DNA of 64,000 nt from G958295645 sp965242735. GTDB lineage: Bacteria; Gemmatimonadota; Gemmatimonadetes; Longimicrobiales; Gaopeijiaceae. Where the stretch lies: NCBI GenBank assembly GCA_965242735.1, contig OZ251497.1, forward strand, positions 372,001 through 436,000, in the 5' to 3' direction. A program made the position numbers and the translations under genes. This document shows positions 51,251 to 59,195 of this stretch, in pieces. Under the pieces are notes generated by a model. It ran no database searches and was not told the DNA's origin. It worked only from the letters and a program-made list of their open reading frames with translations. Each line of letters starts with the position of its first letter. The first letter of the stretch is position 1.

Positions 51251-52594
51251 TCAGGCGCCGCCGTCTTCGGGCGCGTCCGGGGCCGCGCGCCGCCGCCCGT
51301 GCCCCCTTCCGGCGACGGCGGCCCAGGCGACGATCCAAGCGAGCCACGAGACGCGCTCGGCCGGGGCGAGCATTCTAAGGTGCTCCCACAGCAACGTGGG
51401 CAGCGTGGCGGCGATGCTCCGGGCGGATCCGTCGTGATGCGGCATGCGACGTTCGACGACGGCGACGGACGACCTCCGGTCCGCGTGCAGCTTGCCCTCG
51501 ATGGCCGCGGCGAGCCCGGACGGCGTCATCGCTCGCCATCCGGGAATTCGCATCACGCTCCATGCCGGGGCCGTGCGTCCCCAGCCGTGCAGGTTCGTGC
51601 CCGCCACCACGGCCAAGTCGAGCGAATCGGCCAAGGCCGCGATGGCGTCCCGCTGGCCGCGCGACTGCTCGAGGCCGCGCGGGGATCCGTCGTTGATTTC
51701 GATCCCGACGACGCCGGCCGGCTGGGCGGGCGAAAACGCCACGACGTCGGCGAGCGGGCCGGGAAGGGCGTAGAGGATCGTGGGAGGACGGGCGTCGCGG
51801 CGGTAGGCGGCGGCCAGCGAATCGCCCTGGAGGCGCTGGCCCGCCTCGTCCAAGGCGAAGGCGTAGCGCGACGAATCGCCGAGGGCGTTGACGTGGCGGT
51901 CGCGGAGCCGGAGTTCGGCGGCGCCGAGCAGGACCGTTCGGTCGCCGGCGCGGGCGGGATTGCGCGGCAAAGCGTCGACGACGCCCGCCCAGGTGTAGTG
52001 GTCGGTGACGAAGGCGGCGTGGAATCCGGCGCCCGCGTGCCACGCCCGGTTGCGGGCGGCCGTGAAGTCGCCGAGGAAGCGGCGGCCGTCGTGCGAATGG
52101 TGCGTGTGCGAATGAAAGTCGACCGCCACGAGATCGGGATCGGCCAGTTCGATGCCGGTCATGGGTCGCGACAGCAGCGCGCCGCCGGCGTAGAACGCCA
52201 CCAAGAGCAGCAGGGCGCCCGCGGCGCGCGCGGTCTCCAGAACGGCCCCGCGGAGTCGGCTGCGTCCGGCGCCCGCGCCGCGCCGAAGCCTGCGCCGCAA
52301 CGCCGCCAGCGTCCGCCCAAGGACGTACAGCGCGGCCAACCCTCCGACGACGGCGTAGTGCTGGCTCACGGCCGCCAGGCTCAGCGTGTCCCACAGCCCG
52401 AACAGCGGCGCGCCGGCCACGTACGCCAGCGGGGTCGTGCGCTCGAAGGCCACGGCCTCTTGGGTGACGGCGTCCCAGAGCGCGGGCTGCGGGTCCAGCG
52501 CGCCGGCCGCCACCGCCGCGCCTGCGGCCAGCGGCCAGCGGCAAGCCCAAATCCCTCCAAGAGCGGAAGCCCTCCGGGTCACGCGAGTCTCCAT
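51251..52594 (-). CDS. Membrane-anchored PHP-domain phosphoesterase-like protein
   Basis: 447 residues from the ATG at 52594. Three or more hydrophobic helices fill the first 150 residues. The PHP domain then starts VAVDFHSHTHHSHDG (the HxH metal motif), followed by HAAFVTDHYTW and later VVAGTNLHGWG. A final helix (VSWLAWIVAWAAVAG) precedes a basic tail. PHP domains hydrolyse phosphoesters using a three-metal centre. The topology places the domain outside the cytoplasm, which is less usual. Pairs with the HupE-like gene. Confidence 0.82.
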   Translation of the reverse strand: METRVTRRASALGGIWACRWPLAAGAAVAAGALDPQPALWDAVTQEAVAFERTTPLAYVAGAPLFGLWDTLSLAAVSQHYAVVGGLAALYVLGRTLAALRRRLRRGAGAGRSRLRGAVLETARAAGALLLLVAFYAGGALLSRPMTGIELADPDLVAVDFHSHTHHSHDGRRFLGDFTAARNRAWHAGAGFHAAFVTDHYTWAGVVDALPRNPARAGDRTVLLGAAELRLRDRHVNALGDSSRYAFALDEAGQRLQGDSLAAAYRRDARPPTILYALPGPLADVVAFSPAQPAGVVGIEINDGSPRGLEQSRGQRDAIAALADSLDLAVVAGTNLHGWGRTAPAWSVMRIPGWRAMTPSGLAAAIEGKLHADRRSSVAVVERRMPHHDGSARSIAATLPTLLWEHLRMLAPAERVSWLAWIVAWAAVAGRGHGRRRAAPDAPEDGGA

Positions 52595-52874
52595 GAGCAG
52601 TTGCGGGCGCGAAGCTGTGGTTGCGGCGCGAAGCTGCGGACCGCCAACCGGCCCGCGCGCTGTTGGCCACCTCCCTACGATAGCCGCAATGCCAGCCGTC
52701 GCGACGCCCGATCGCGCCATGGCCGACCCCGTGTGCCGTTTTTTGGTCGCCTCCCTCCGATGGCCTGCCCCGTGGACTGGCCGCACCGGCGGGGCGCCCG
52801 TAAGATGACGCATCGCTCGTCGCCAGGGCCGCCGTCACGGCCCCTGCACCGCCACCACACTGGAGAGCTTCGTC

Positions 52875-54926
52875 TTGAACTCACGCAGCGCCACGGTCGC
52901 CGCCAACTCCCTCCGGCTTGCGCTGGCCGCCGCCGGCCCGTCCCGGCCTGCACGGGCCGCCCATGCTTTCGCGTGCGCTTTCGCCGTCGCCGCGGCCGTC
53001 GCGGCCGCCCCGGCTGCGCCGTTCGTGCCGGCCCCTGCGTCCGCCCAAGAAGGCGAATGGCGCTATTGGGGCGCCGACGCCGGCAGCACCCGCTATTCGC
53101 CGCTCGACCAGATCGACGCCTCCAACTTCGGCGACCTCGAAGTCGCCTGGATCTGGCGCGGAGACAATTTCGGTCCCCAAGCCGATCCGCTTCTGCGCGC
53201 CACGCCCATTTACGTGGACGGGCGGCTCTACTCGGTGGCGGGCGCCCGGCGCACGGCCGTCGCCATCGATCCGGCCACGGGCGAGACCCTGTGGACGTTT
53301 CGCGAGCGGCCGACCAAGCGCTGGATGGACTCCATGCGCAAGAACTACGGCAAGGGCGTGGCCTACGCCGAAGCCGGCGGCAGGGGGACGATCTACTTGG
53401 TGACGCCGGCCTTCTTCCTGCACGCCCTCGACGCGGACACCGGCCGTCCCGTCGAGTCGTTCGGCGAAGGCGGCGTGGTGGACATGCTGGGCGACCTTGG
53501 GCCGTGGGAGCACGACAGGGACGCGGGCCTGCCGCCGGAGGTCGGCTACATCACCAACTCGTCGCCGCCCATCGTGGTCAACGGCGTCGTCGTGGTCGGC
53601 AATTCGCACGAGCAGGGCTACTACCAGACGCGCAAGGAAAACGTGCCCGGCAACATCCTCGCCTACGACGCGGCCACGGGCGAGCATCGCTGGACCTTCA
53701 ACGTCATTCCGCAGGAGGGCGAGTTCGGCAACGACACCTGGGAGAACGACGCGTGGTCGTGGACGGGCAACGTGTCGGCCTGGGCGCCCATGTCCGCCGA
53801 TCCGGAGCTCGGCCTGGTGTACGTCGTCACCGATCCGCCCACGATCGACTACTACGGTGGATTCCATCCCGGGGACAACCTGTTCGCCACGTCCATCCTG
53901 GCCATCGACGTGGCGACCGGCGAACGGCGCTGGCACTTCCAGACGGTGCACCACGACGTGTGGAACTACGACATTCCCACGGCTCCGAACTTGGTGGACG
54001 TCACCGTGGACGGCCGAAGAATTTCCGCCTTGGTGCAGACCACGAAGCAAGGCTGGGCCTACGTCTTCGACCGTGCCACCGGCGAGCCCGTGTGGCCCAT
54101 CGAGGAGCGCCCCGTTCCGCAGTCGGACGTGCCCGGCGAGAAGCTGTCGCCGACGCAGCCTTTCGTGACGCGCCCCGCGCCCTTCGAAATGCAAGGCCTG
54201 ACGGAAGACGACCTTGTCGACTTCACGCCGGAGATCCGGGCCATGGCGCTCGACATCGTGAAGGACTTCCGGATGGGCCCGCTCTTCAATCCGCCTTCGC
54301 TGGAGAACGCGCCCGACGGCACGCAGGCCGCCATCCACTGCCCGGGCGCCAACGGCGGCGCGAACATACCGGGCGGCGCCGTGGTCGATCCCGAGACGGG
54401 CATCCTCTACGTGGCCTCGACGCGGGGGTGCAGCGCGCCCCGTCTCGTGCCCGGCGTGGAGGAGGACCCGGACTCCAACGTGGACTGGGTGACCAACGGT
54501 CCGGGCGGCGTCCGCGGCCCCGACGGACTGCCGATCTTCAAGCCTCCCTACGGCGCCGTCACGGCCATCGATCTCAACACGGGCGACCACGTGTGGAAGA
54601 TTCCCAACGGCGCCACGCCCGCCGCCATCCGCGATCATCCGCTCTTGCAAGGCGTGGACGTCGGCAACACGGGCGCGCGCTCGCACGCCACCAAGCTGGT
54701 GACCAAGACGTTGCTCATGTACGGCGAAGGCCGGGGCGCCGCGCCCGTCTTTCGGGCCGTGGACAAGGCCACCGGAGAAGAGCTGGGCGCCGTGGACCTG
54801 CCGGCCTCCACGCTGACGGCGCCGATGACCTACATGCACGAGGGCGTCCAGTACGTGGTCATGGCGGTGGGCGGACAGGGGATGGCGGGCTCGCTGGTGG
54901 CGTTGCGGCTGCCGGAGGAGATGTAG
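52875..54926 (+). CDS. Secreted PQQ-dependent dehydrogenase (eight-bladed quinoprotein)
   Basis: 683 residues. TTG start with GGAGAG upstream; signal peptide ending APASAQ. The propeller begins WRYWGADAGSTRYSPLDQI, typical of quinoprotein glucose/alcohol dehydrogenases. Repeated tryptophan-docking strands (AIDPATGETLWTF, AYDAATGEHRWTF, AIDVATGERRWHF, AIDLNTGDHVWKI) close the blades. TVHHDVWNYDIPTAPNL and GCSAPRL follow. No cytochrome c domain is present, so electrons go to a separate acceptor. Head of a five-gene operon; the next gene starts two bases after the stop. Confidence 0.94.
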   Translation: MNSRSATVAANSLRLALAAAGPSRPARAAHAFACAFAVAAAVAAAPAAPFVPAPASAQEGEWRYWGADAGSTRYSPLDQIDASNFGDLEVAWIWRGDNFGPQADPLLRATPIYVDGRLYSVAGARRTAVAIDPATGETLWTFRERPTKRWMDSMRKNYGKGVAYAEAGGRGTIYLVTPAFFLHALDADTGRPVESFGEGGVVDMLGDLGPWEHDRDAGLPPEVGYITNSSPPIVVNGVVVVGNSHEQGYYQTRKENVPGNILAYDAATGEHRWTFNVIPQEGEFGNDTWENDAWSWTGNVSAWAPMSADPELGLVYVVTDPPTIDYYGGFHPGDNLFATSILAIDVATGERRWHFQTVHHDVWNYDIPTAPNLVDVTVDGRRISALVQTTKQGWAYVFDRATGEPVWPIEERPVPQSDVPGEKLSPTQPFVTRPAPFEMQGLTEDDLVDFTPEIRAMALDIVKDFRMGPLFNPPSLENAPDGTQAAIHCPGANGGANIPGGAVVDPETGILYVASTRGCSAPRLVPGVEEDPDSNVDWVTNGPGGVRGPDGLPIFKPPYGAVTAIDLNTGDHVWKIPNGATPAAIRDHPLLQGVDVGNTGARSHATKLVTKTLLMYGEGRGAAPVFRAVDKATGEELGAVDLPASTLTAPMTYMHEGVQYVVMAVGGQGMAGSLVALRLPEEM

Positions 54927-54928
54927 CG

Positions 54929-55774
54929 ATGCGGGGACGCGCGGCGGGCTTGGCGGCCGGGCTGGCGTTGCTGGCCGGGGGGTGCCAAGCCGAGCGGGAG
55001 CAGGGCGCCCCCGGTCCGCTTGCGCCGTTCGACGGAAGCGGCGGTCGCTGGGTGGACCTGTCTCACTCGTTCGGTCCGTCAACCATCTACTGGCCCACCG
55101 ACACGTTGGGCTTTCAGCATGTGGAATTGGCGCGCGGCCGCACCGAAGGGGGCTGGTTCTATTCGTCGTACGCCTTCGCCTCCGCGGAGCACGGCGGCAC
55201 GCATCTGGACGCTCCGTCGCATTTCGCCGAAGGAGGGCAGGCCGCCGACGAAGTGCCGCTGTCCCGCTTGATCGCGCCCGCGGCGGTCCTGGACGTGTCG
55301 GCCAAGGCCACGCCCGACTACCAAGTCTCCGTGGCGGACCTGGAGGCGTGGGAGGCCGAGCACGGGCCGGTCGCCGAGGGCGCCGTCCTGTTGGTGCGGA
55401 CGGGATGGGCGGAGCGGTGGGGCGACCGCGCAGCGTACCTGGGCACCGATCTGACCGGCCCCGGGGCCGTGCCCGAACTGCACTTTCCCGGCATCGGTCC
55501 GGCGGCGGCCCAGTGGCTCGTCGACCATCGCTCGGTGGCCGCCGTGGGCATTGACACGCCCAGCATCGACTACGGCCAGTCCACCGACTTCGCGTCCCAC
55601 GTGATCCTCTATGCCGAGAACGTCGCCGGCTTCGAGAACGTGGCCAACTTGGGCGAGCTGCCCGCGACGGGCGCGGCGGTGGTGGCCCTTCCGATGAAGA
55701 TCGAGGGAGGCAGCGGCGGGCCGCTCCGGATCGTGGCCTACGTGCCCCATGCGGCGGGAGACGAATCGAACTGA
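54929..55774 (+). CDS. Cyclase-family lipoprotein (kynurenine-formamidase-like fold)
   Basis: 281 residues with the lipobox LLAGGC at 14-19. The cyclase signature HGGTHLDAPSHF provides the metal-binding His/Asp residues; RWVDLSHSFGPSTIYWP begins the fold, and VGIDTPSIDYGQSTDFASH closes the active site. Family members hydrolyse N-formylkynurenine, isatin or cyclic amides. The export signal argues against cytosolic tryptophan catabolism. Its stop overlaps a CTG that starts the next gene (CTGA). Confidence 0.9.
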   Translation: MRGRAAGLAAGLALLAGGCQAEREQGAPGPLAPFDGSGGRWVDLSHSFGPSTIYWPTDTLGFQHVELARGRTEGGWFYSSYAFASAEHGGTHLDAPSHFAEGGQAADEVPLSRLIAPAAVLDVSAKATPDYQVSVADLEAWEAEHGPVAEGAVLLVRTGWAERWGDRAAYLGTDLTGPGAVPELHFPGIGPAAAQWLVDHRSVAAVGIDTPSIDYGQSTDFASHVILYAENVAGFENVANLGELPATGAAVVALPMKIEGGSGGPLRIVAYVPHAAGDESN

Positions 55775-56493
55775 ACGAGCGCGTCGACAAGTCCTGGTAC
55801 GACGAGTCCGGGTACTTCGAAGCGGACGGCGCCGCGCATCTGCGCGACTTCGACAGTCCGTTTCAGCGCTACCGGGTTCGGAAAGTCCTGGACCTTCATG
55901 CGCCCGGCCCGGCCGACCACGTGCTGGACCTGGGCTGCGGCTGGGGAACCGTCAGCTGGGCGCTGGCCGCTCGGGCTCGCTCCGTCGTCGGCTTGGACTT
56001 CTCCCAGCGCGCCGTCGAAGTATGCAACGCGCGGCTCGAACGCAGCGAATTGCGGAACTTGGAATTCGTCGTCGGCGACGCCGCGGACACGGGCCTGGAC
56101 GCAGGCGCCTTCGACCTGGTCGTGGCCGCCGACCTCTTCGAGCATCTCTATCCGGACGACTCGGAGGCCGTGGCCAAGGAGGCGTTCCGCGTCTTGCGGG
56201 CCGGCGGGCGGTTCGCGGTGTGGACGCCGTGCCGAAGCCACTTCCTGGAAGTCCTCAAGAACAACAGCATTCTGCTCAAGCCCGATCCGAGCCACGTGGA
56301 CTACAAGTCGATGGCGCGGATGCGCAGTCTCCTCACGGACGCGGGCTTCGGCATCGAACGCGCCTACTACGCCGAGTCGCACCTGCCGGGACTGCGCCTG
56401 ATTGAACGGGCCGCACAGCGAGTGGTCCCGCTGTTGCGCCGCCGGATTGCCGTGCTGGGACGCAAGCCGGAGCCGCCGCGCGGAGGATCGTGA
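55771..56493 (+). CDS. Class I SAM methyltransferase with probable CTG start
   Basis: About 240 residues. Motif I is VLDLGCGWGTVSWAL, then VVGLDFSQRAVEV, LEFVVGDAAD, FDLVVAADLFEHL and FRVLRAGGRFAVW. The first ATG/GTG/TTG in frame is GTG 55921, right at motif I, which would remove the N-terminal helix. The frame is open upstream with methyltransferase-like sequence (KSWYDESGYFEADGAAHLRD) back to CTG 55771, which overlaps the cyclase stop as CTGA and has GGGAGA nine bases before it. CTG is therefore the likely start. A small-molecule O- or N-methylase is likely. Confidence 0.88.
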   Translation: MNERVDKSWYDESGYFEADGAAHLRDFDSPFQRYRVRKVLDLHAPGPADHVLDLGCGWGTVSWALAARARSVVGLDFSQRAVEVCNARLERSELRNLEFVVGDAADTGLDAGAFDLVVAADLFEHLYPDDSEAVAKEAFRVLRAGGRFAVWTPCRSHFLEVLKNNSILLKPDPSHVDYKSMARMRSLLTDAGFGIERAYYAESHLPGLRLIERAAQRVVPLLRRRIAVLGRKPEPPRGGS

Positions 56494-57866
56494 GCGGACC
56501 AAGGGCGGGTTCCATGGTGGCTGTTCAGTTCGATGTGACGCCCGCCCGCTACCTGCTGGCCCGGAGCCTGGGACGGGTGACGGATTCGTTCGTGCACGGG
56601 CGCGGGTCCGGGCTGCGCCGGGTGGAGCGGCCGATTCCGCCGTTGCCCGGTCCCGCCTGGGTGCGCGTCGAAGTGCTGCTGTGCGGCGTCTGCGGGAGCG
56701 ACTTGGCCGCGCTCGCCTGCCGGTCCAGCACGGCGCTCGAGCCCTTCGGGTCCTTTCCGGCGGTGCTGGGGCACGAGATTCTGGGACGGGTGGTCGAGAT
56801 CGGCCCGGACGTGGACGGCGTGGCGCCGGGCCAGCGCGTGGTGGTGGACCCGATGCTGCACTGCGCCGTGCGCGGGCGCGAAGCGGAGGCGTGGTGCGGG
56901 TCGTGCGCGGCTGGACAGCCTTCCACGTGCGAGCTGGCCGCGGAGGACGGGCCTCTGGAGGTGGACGGCGAGCCGTTGCGGCGGGGCCTGGCGATCGGCT
57001 ACCACGCGACGTTGCCGGGGGGATGGAGCGAGCAGATCGTCGCGCACGCCCGGCAAGTGTTCCCGGTCCCGGACGCGCTGGACGACCGGGTCGCCGTGCT
57101 GGCCGAGCCGCTTGCGATCGCCGTGCACGGAGTCCTTGCCGGAGCGCGGGAGCTGTGTTCGGGCGACGGCCGCGCCGCTTCGGCCGGGCAAGCGCGGTTC
57201 GAGGCCGCTTTGGCCGGGCAGGCTCGGACCGGGGCCGTTGCGGCAGGCGGGCGCGTGCTGGTCGTCGGCAGCGGCCCGATCGCGTTGGCCACGGTGTGGG
57301 CGCTGCGGACGCTGGGCTACCGCGGGAAGCTGGCGATCCAGGCCAAGCGGGACCACGAAGCGGCGCTGGGCATGGCGTTGGGAGCCGACGAGGTCGTCCG
57401 CCCCGGCGCGGAGGCCCGCCAAGCGCTGATCGACACCGGCGCGCGCGCCTACATGCCCATCCTGGGGCCGGAGGTGTACGCGGGCGGCGGGTTCGGCGTC
57501 GTCTTCGACTGCGTCGGCAGCGAGAGCAGCATGGCCCAGTCGCTCGGTTTCGCCGCGCCGCGCGGCCGGGTCGTGCTCCTGGGCTGCGCAGGCCGGCTCA
57601 AGAAGCTCGACTTGACGTTCCTGTGGGCGCGCGAAGTCCAGGTGACCGGTTGCGTCGGCTACGGAACGGAGGACTGGGAAGGGCGCCGCCGTCACACCTT
57701 CGAGATCGCGCTCGACGGAATGGCGGCCAACCCGGGCGGCTTGGCGGACTTGGTGACGCACGTGTTCCCGCTGCGGCAGTACCGAGACGCCCTGCGAGCG
57801 GCCTTCGACCGCCGGCGAAGCGGCGCCGTCAAGGTGGCGATCGCGCCGGGGAGCGCGTCGCGGTGA
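56490..57866 (+). CDS. Zinc-dependent medium-chain alcohol dehydrogenase
   Basis: 458 residues, GTG overlapping the methyltransferase stop (ATG 56514 also possible). Catalytic zinc ligands are visible in LLCGVCGSD and LGHE, with structural-type Cys in EAWCGSCAAGQPSTC. The Rossmann motif is VLVVGSGPIALATVWAL, followed by VFDCVGSESSMAQSL. Longer than usual because of a three-unit 30-bp repeat (57174-57263; AALAGQARTG type) just before the nucleotide-binding domain. It oxidises or reduces a substrate that may link to the neighbouring PQQ dehydrogenase. Confidence 0.9.
   Translation: MSGPRAGSMVAVQFDVTPARYLLARSLGRVTDSFVHGRGSGLRRVERPIPPLPGPAWVRVEVLLCGVCGSDLAALACRSSTALEPFGSFPAVLGHEILGRVVEIGPDVDGVAPGQRVVVDPMLHCAVRGREAEAWCGSCAAGQPSTCELAAEDGPLEVDGEPLRRGLAIGYHATLPGGWSEQIVAHARQVFPVPDALDDRVAVLAEPLAIAVHGVLAGARELCSGDGRAASAGQARFEAALAGQARTGAVAAGGRVLVVGSGPIALATVWALRTLGYRGKLAIQAKRDHEAALGMALGADEVVRPGAEARQALIDTGARAYMPILGPEVYAGGGFGVVFDCVGSESSMAQSLGFAAPRGRVVLLGCAGRLKKLDLTFLWAREVQVTGCVGYGTEDWEGRRRHTFEIALDGMAANPGGLADLVTHVFPLRQYRDALRAAFDRRRSGAVKVAIAPGSASR
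57174..57263 (+). repeat. 30-bp tandem repeat in the alcohol dehydrogenase gene
   Basis: Units begin GCCGCTT at 57174 and 57204 and, more diverged, GCCGTTG at 57234. They encode AASAGQARFE, AALAGQARTG and AVAAGGRVLV. The insert lengthens the loop between the catalytic and coenzyme domains. Confidence 0.75.
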
Positions 57867-59050
57867 CGAGGCCGCGGCGAGCCCGGTTGCCGCGCCGGGC
57901 TCGCTCGGCCGCTTGTCGTCGTCCCGCCTGCCTCGCCCTGGTCCGTCGCTGCCAGCGCGCCTGCCTCGCCCTGGTCCGTCGCTGCCCGCGCCCCTGCTTC
58001 GTCCTGGTCCGTCGCTGCCGGTGCGCCTGCCTTGCCCTCGTCCTCGCGCTCGCCTCGGCGTGCGGCGACGGCGGGACCGCTCCGTCCGTCGATCCGCCGG
58101 AGCCGCCTTCGGGTCCCTGCACGGTGGCGGCCCAGTGCCGCGCCCGCCTGCCGCTGCCCGTCGGCGGCTTCCTCCCCCACTACGCCACGCACGGGCTGGG
58201 CGAGGGCGCGCACGCCGGGGTCGTGCAGGGAGTGGTCGTGGTGCACGGAACGAACCGCAACGCGGACGACTACTTCGAGCGCGTGGTCGAGGCCGCCCGA
58301 CTGGCCGGCCTGCTGGAATCCACCGTCGTGGCCGCGCCGCACTTTCAGACCCGCGACGACGGCCCGCGCTTCGACGAGCCCTACTGGACCAGCTCGGGCT
58401 GGAAGCGCGGCCATCCCTCCGAGGGCTCGGCGCCCGCGCTGAGCTCGTACGCGGCGCTCGATGCGGTCGTCCTCCGGCTGGCCGACAAGTCCCGGTTTCC
58501 CAACCTCTCCAGGCTGGTCGTGACCGGCCACTCCGCCGGCGGCCAAGTCGCCCACCGCTACGTGGCGGGAAGCGCCTTGGAAGACGGCCTGTCCGGCTAC
58601 GCCGTCCGGTACGTGGTGGCCAATCCGTCCACCTACCTCTACCCGACGCCCGTCAGAGAACTGTCCCCCGAGACCTTCCTCGTGCCCGACGTCTCCAGCT
58701 GTCCCGACTACGACGCGTGGCACTACGGCCTGCAAGACCTCAACCCGTACATGCTGCGGACGGGCGCCGAACTCGCGCGGCGACGGCTCCTGGGGCGGCA
58801 GGTCGTGGTGCTGCTCGGCGAGCAGGACACGGGCACGGCCAGCCTCGACCAGTCCTGCGGCGCCGACCTCCAGGGCGCCAACCGCCTGCAGCGGGGCCTC
58901 GCCTTGGTCCGCGTGCTCTCGCACGAGTTCGGCGGCCACAGGCACGAGGTCGCGACCGTGCCGGGCGTGGGACACTCCAGCAGCGCCATGTACCAGTCGC
59001 CGCAAGGCCGCGCCGCGCTGTTCGCGTGGCAAGGCGCGACCGCCAGGTGA
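57863..59050 (+). CDS. Alpha/beta-hydrolase lipoprotein
   Basis: 395 residues, GTG overlapping the dehydrogenase stop. The nucleophile elbow is VVTGHSAGGQ; the oxyanion strand VVVHGTNRNADDYF and a late His in VPGVGHSS complete the triad, with Asp in EQDTG. The leader is abnormal: a Cys/Arg-rich 11-residue unit is repeated more than three times before the true hydrophobic core LALVLALASAC. The stop codon overlaps the 3' end of the opposed tRNA-Lys. Probable periplasmic esterase or peptidase. Confidence 0.85.
   Translation: MTRPRRARLPRRARSAACRRPACLALVRRCQRACLALVRRCPRPCFVLVRRCRCACLALVLALASACGDGGTAPSVDPPEPPSGPCTVAAQCRARLPLPVGGFLPHYATHGLGEGAHAGVVQGVVVVHGTNRNADDYFERVVEAARLAGLLESTVVAAPHFQTRDDGPRFDEPYWTSSGWKRGHPSEGSAPALSSYAALDAVVLRLADKSRFPNLSRLVVTGHSAGGQVAHRYVAGSALEDGLSGYAVRYVVANPSTYLYPTPVRELSPETFLVPDVSSCPDYDAWHYGLQDLNPYMLRTGAELARRRLLGRQVVVLLGEQDTGTASLDQSCGADLQGANRLQRGLALVRVLSHEFGGHRHEVATVPGVGHSSSAMYQSPQGRAALFAWQGATAR
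57927..58041 (+). repeat. 33-bp tandem repeat in the hydrolase leader
   Basis: Units start CCTGCCT or CCTGCTT at 57927, 57960, 57993 and 58026 (partial). They encode CLALVRRCQRA-like 11-mers, producing a leader with many Cys before the lipobox. Confidence 0.9.
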
Positions 59051-59120
59051 GCCGACTGGGAATCGAACCCAGGACCTACGGATTAAAAGTCCGTTGCTCT
59101 GCCAACTGAGCTATCGGCTC
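59048..59120 (-). tRNA. tRNA-Lys (anticodon TTT)
   Basis: 73-base cloverleaf on the minus strand. The acceptor stem GAGCCGA pairs with TCGGCTC; the D-arm has AGCTCAGTTGG; the anticodon loop CTTTTAA has anticodon TTT; the T-arm is GGTTCGATTCC. Discriminator A. The CCA end is not encoded. The 3' end overlaps the stop codon of the convergent hydrolase gene. Confidence 0.95.
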
Positions 59121-59195
59121 GCCGGAAACATAACTTGGGGCCGCGGTTCCCCCGCGCCCTTCCCACGCACTCTGACGCCCGGAGCTTGACTTCCC

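Noticed and set aside
45951..55774. Tryptophan-to-anthranilate pathway made of the kynureninase-like and cyclase genes
   Set aside because: The genes are 8 kb apart in different transcription units, the cyclase is a lipoprotein, and no dioxygenase is present.
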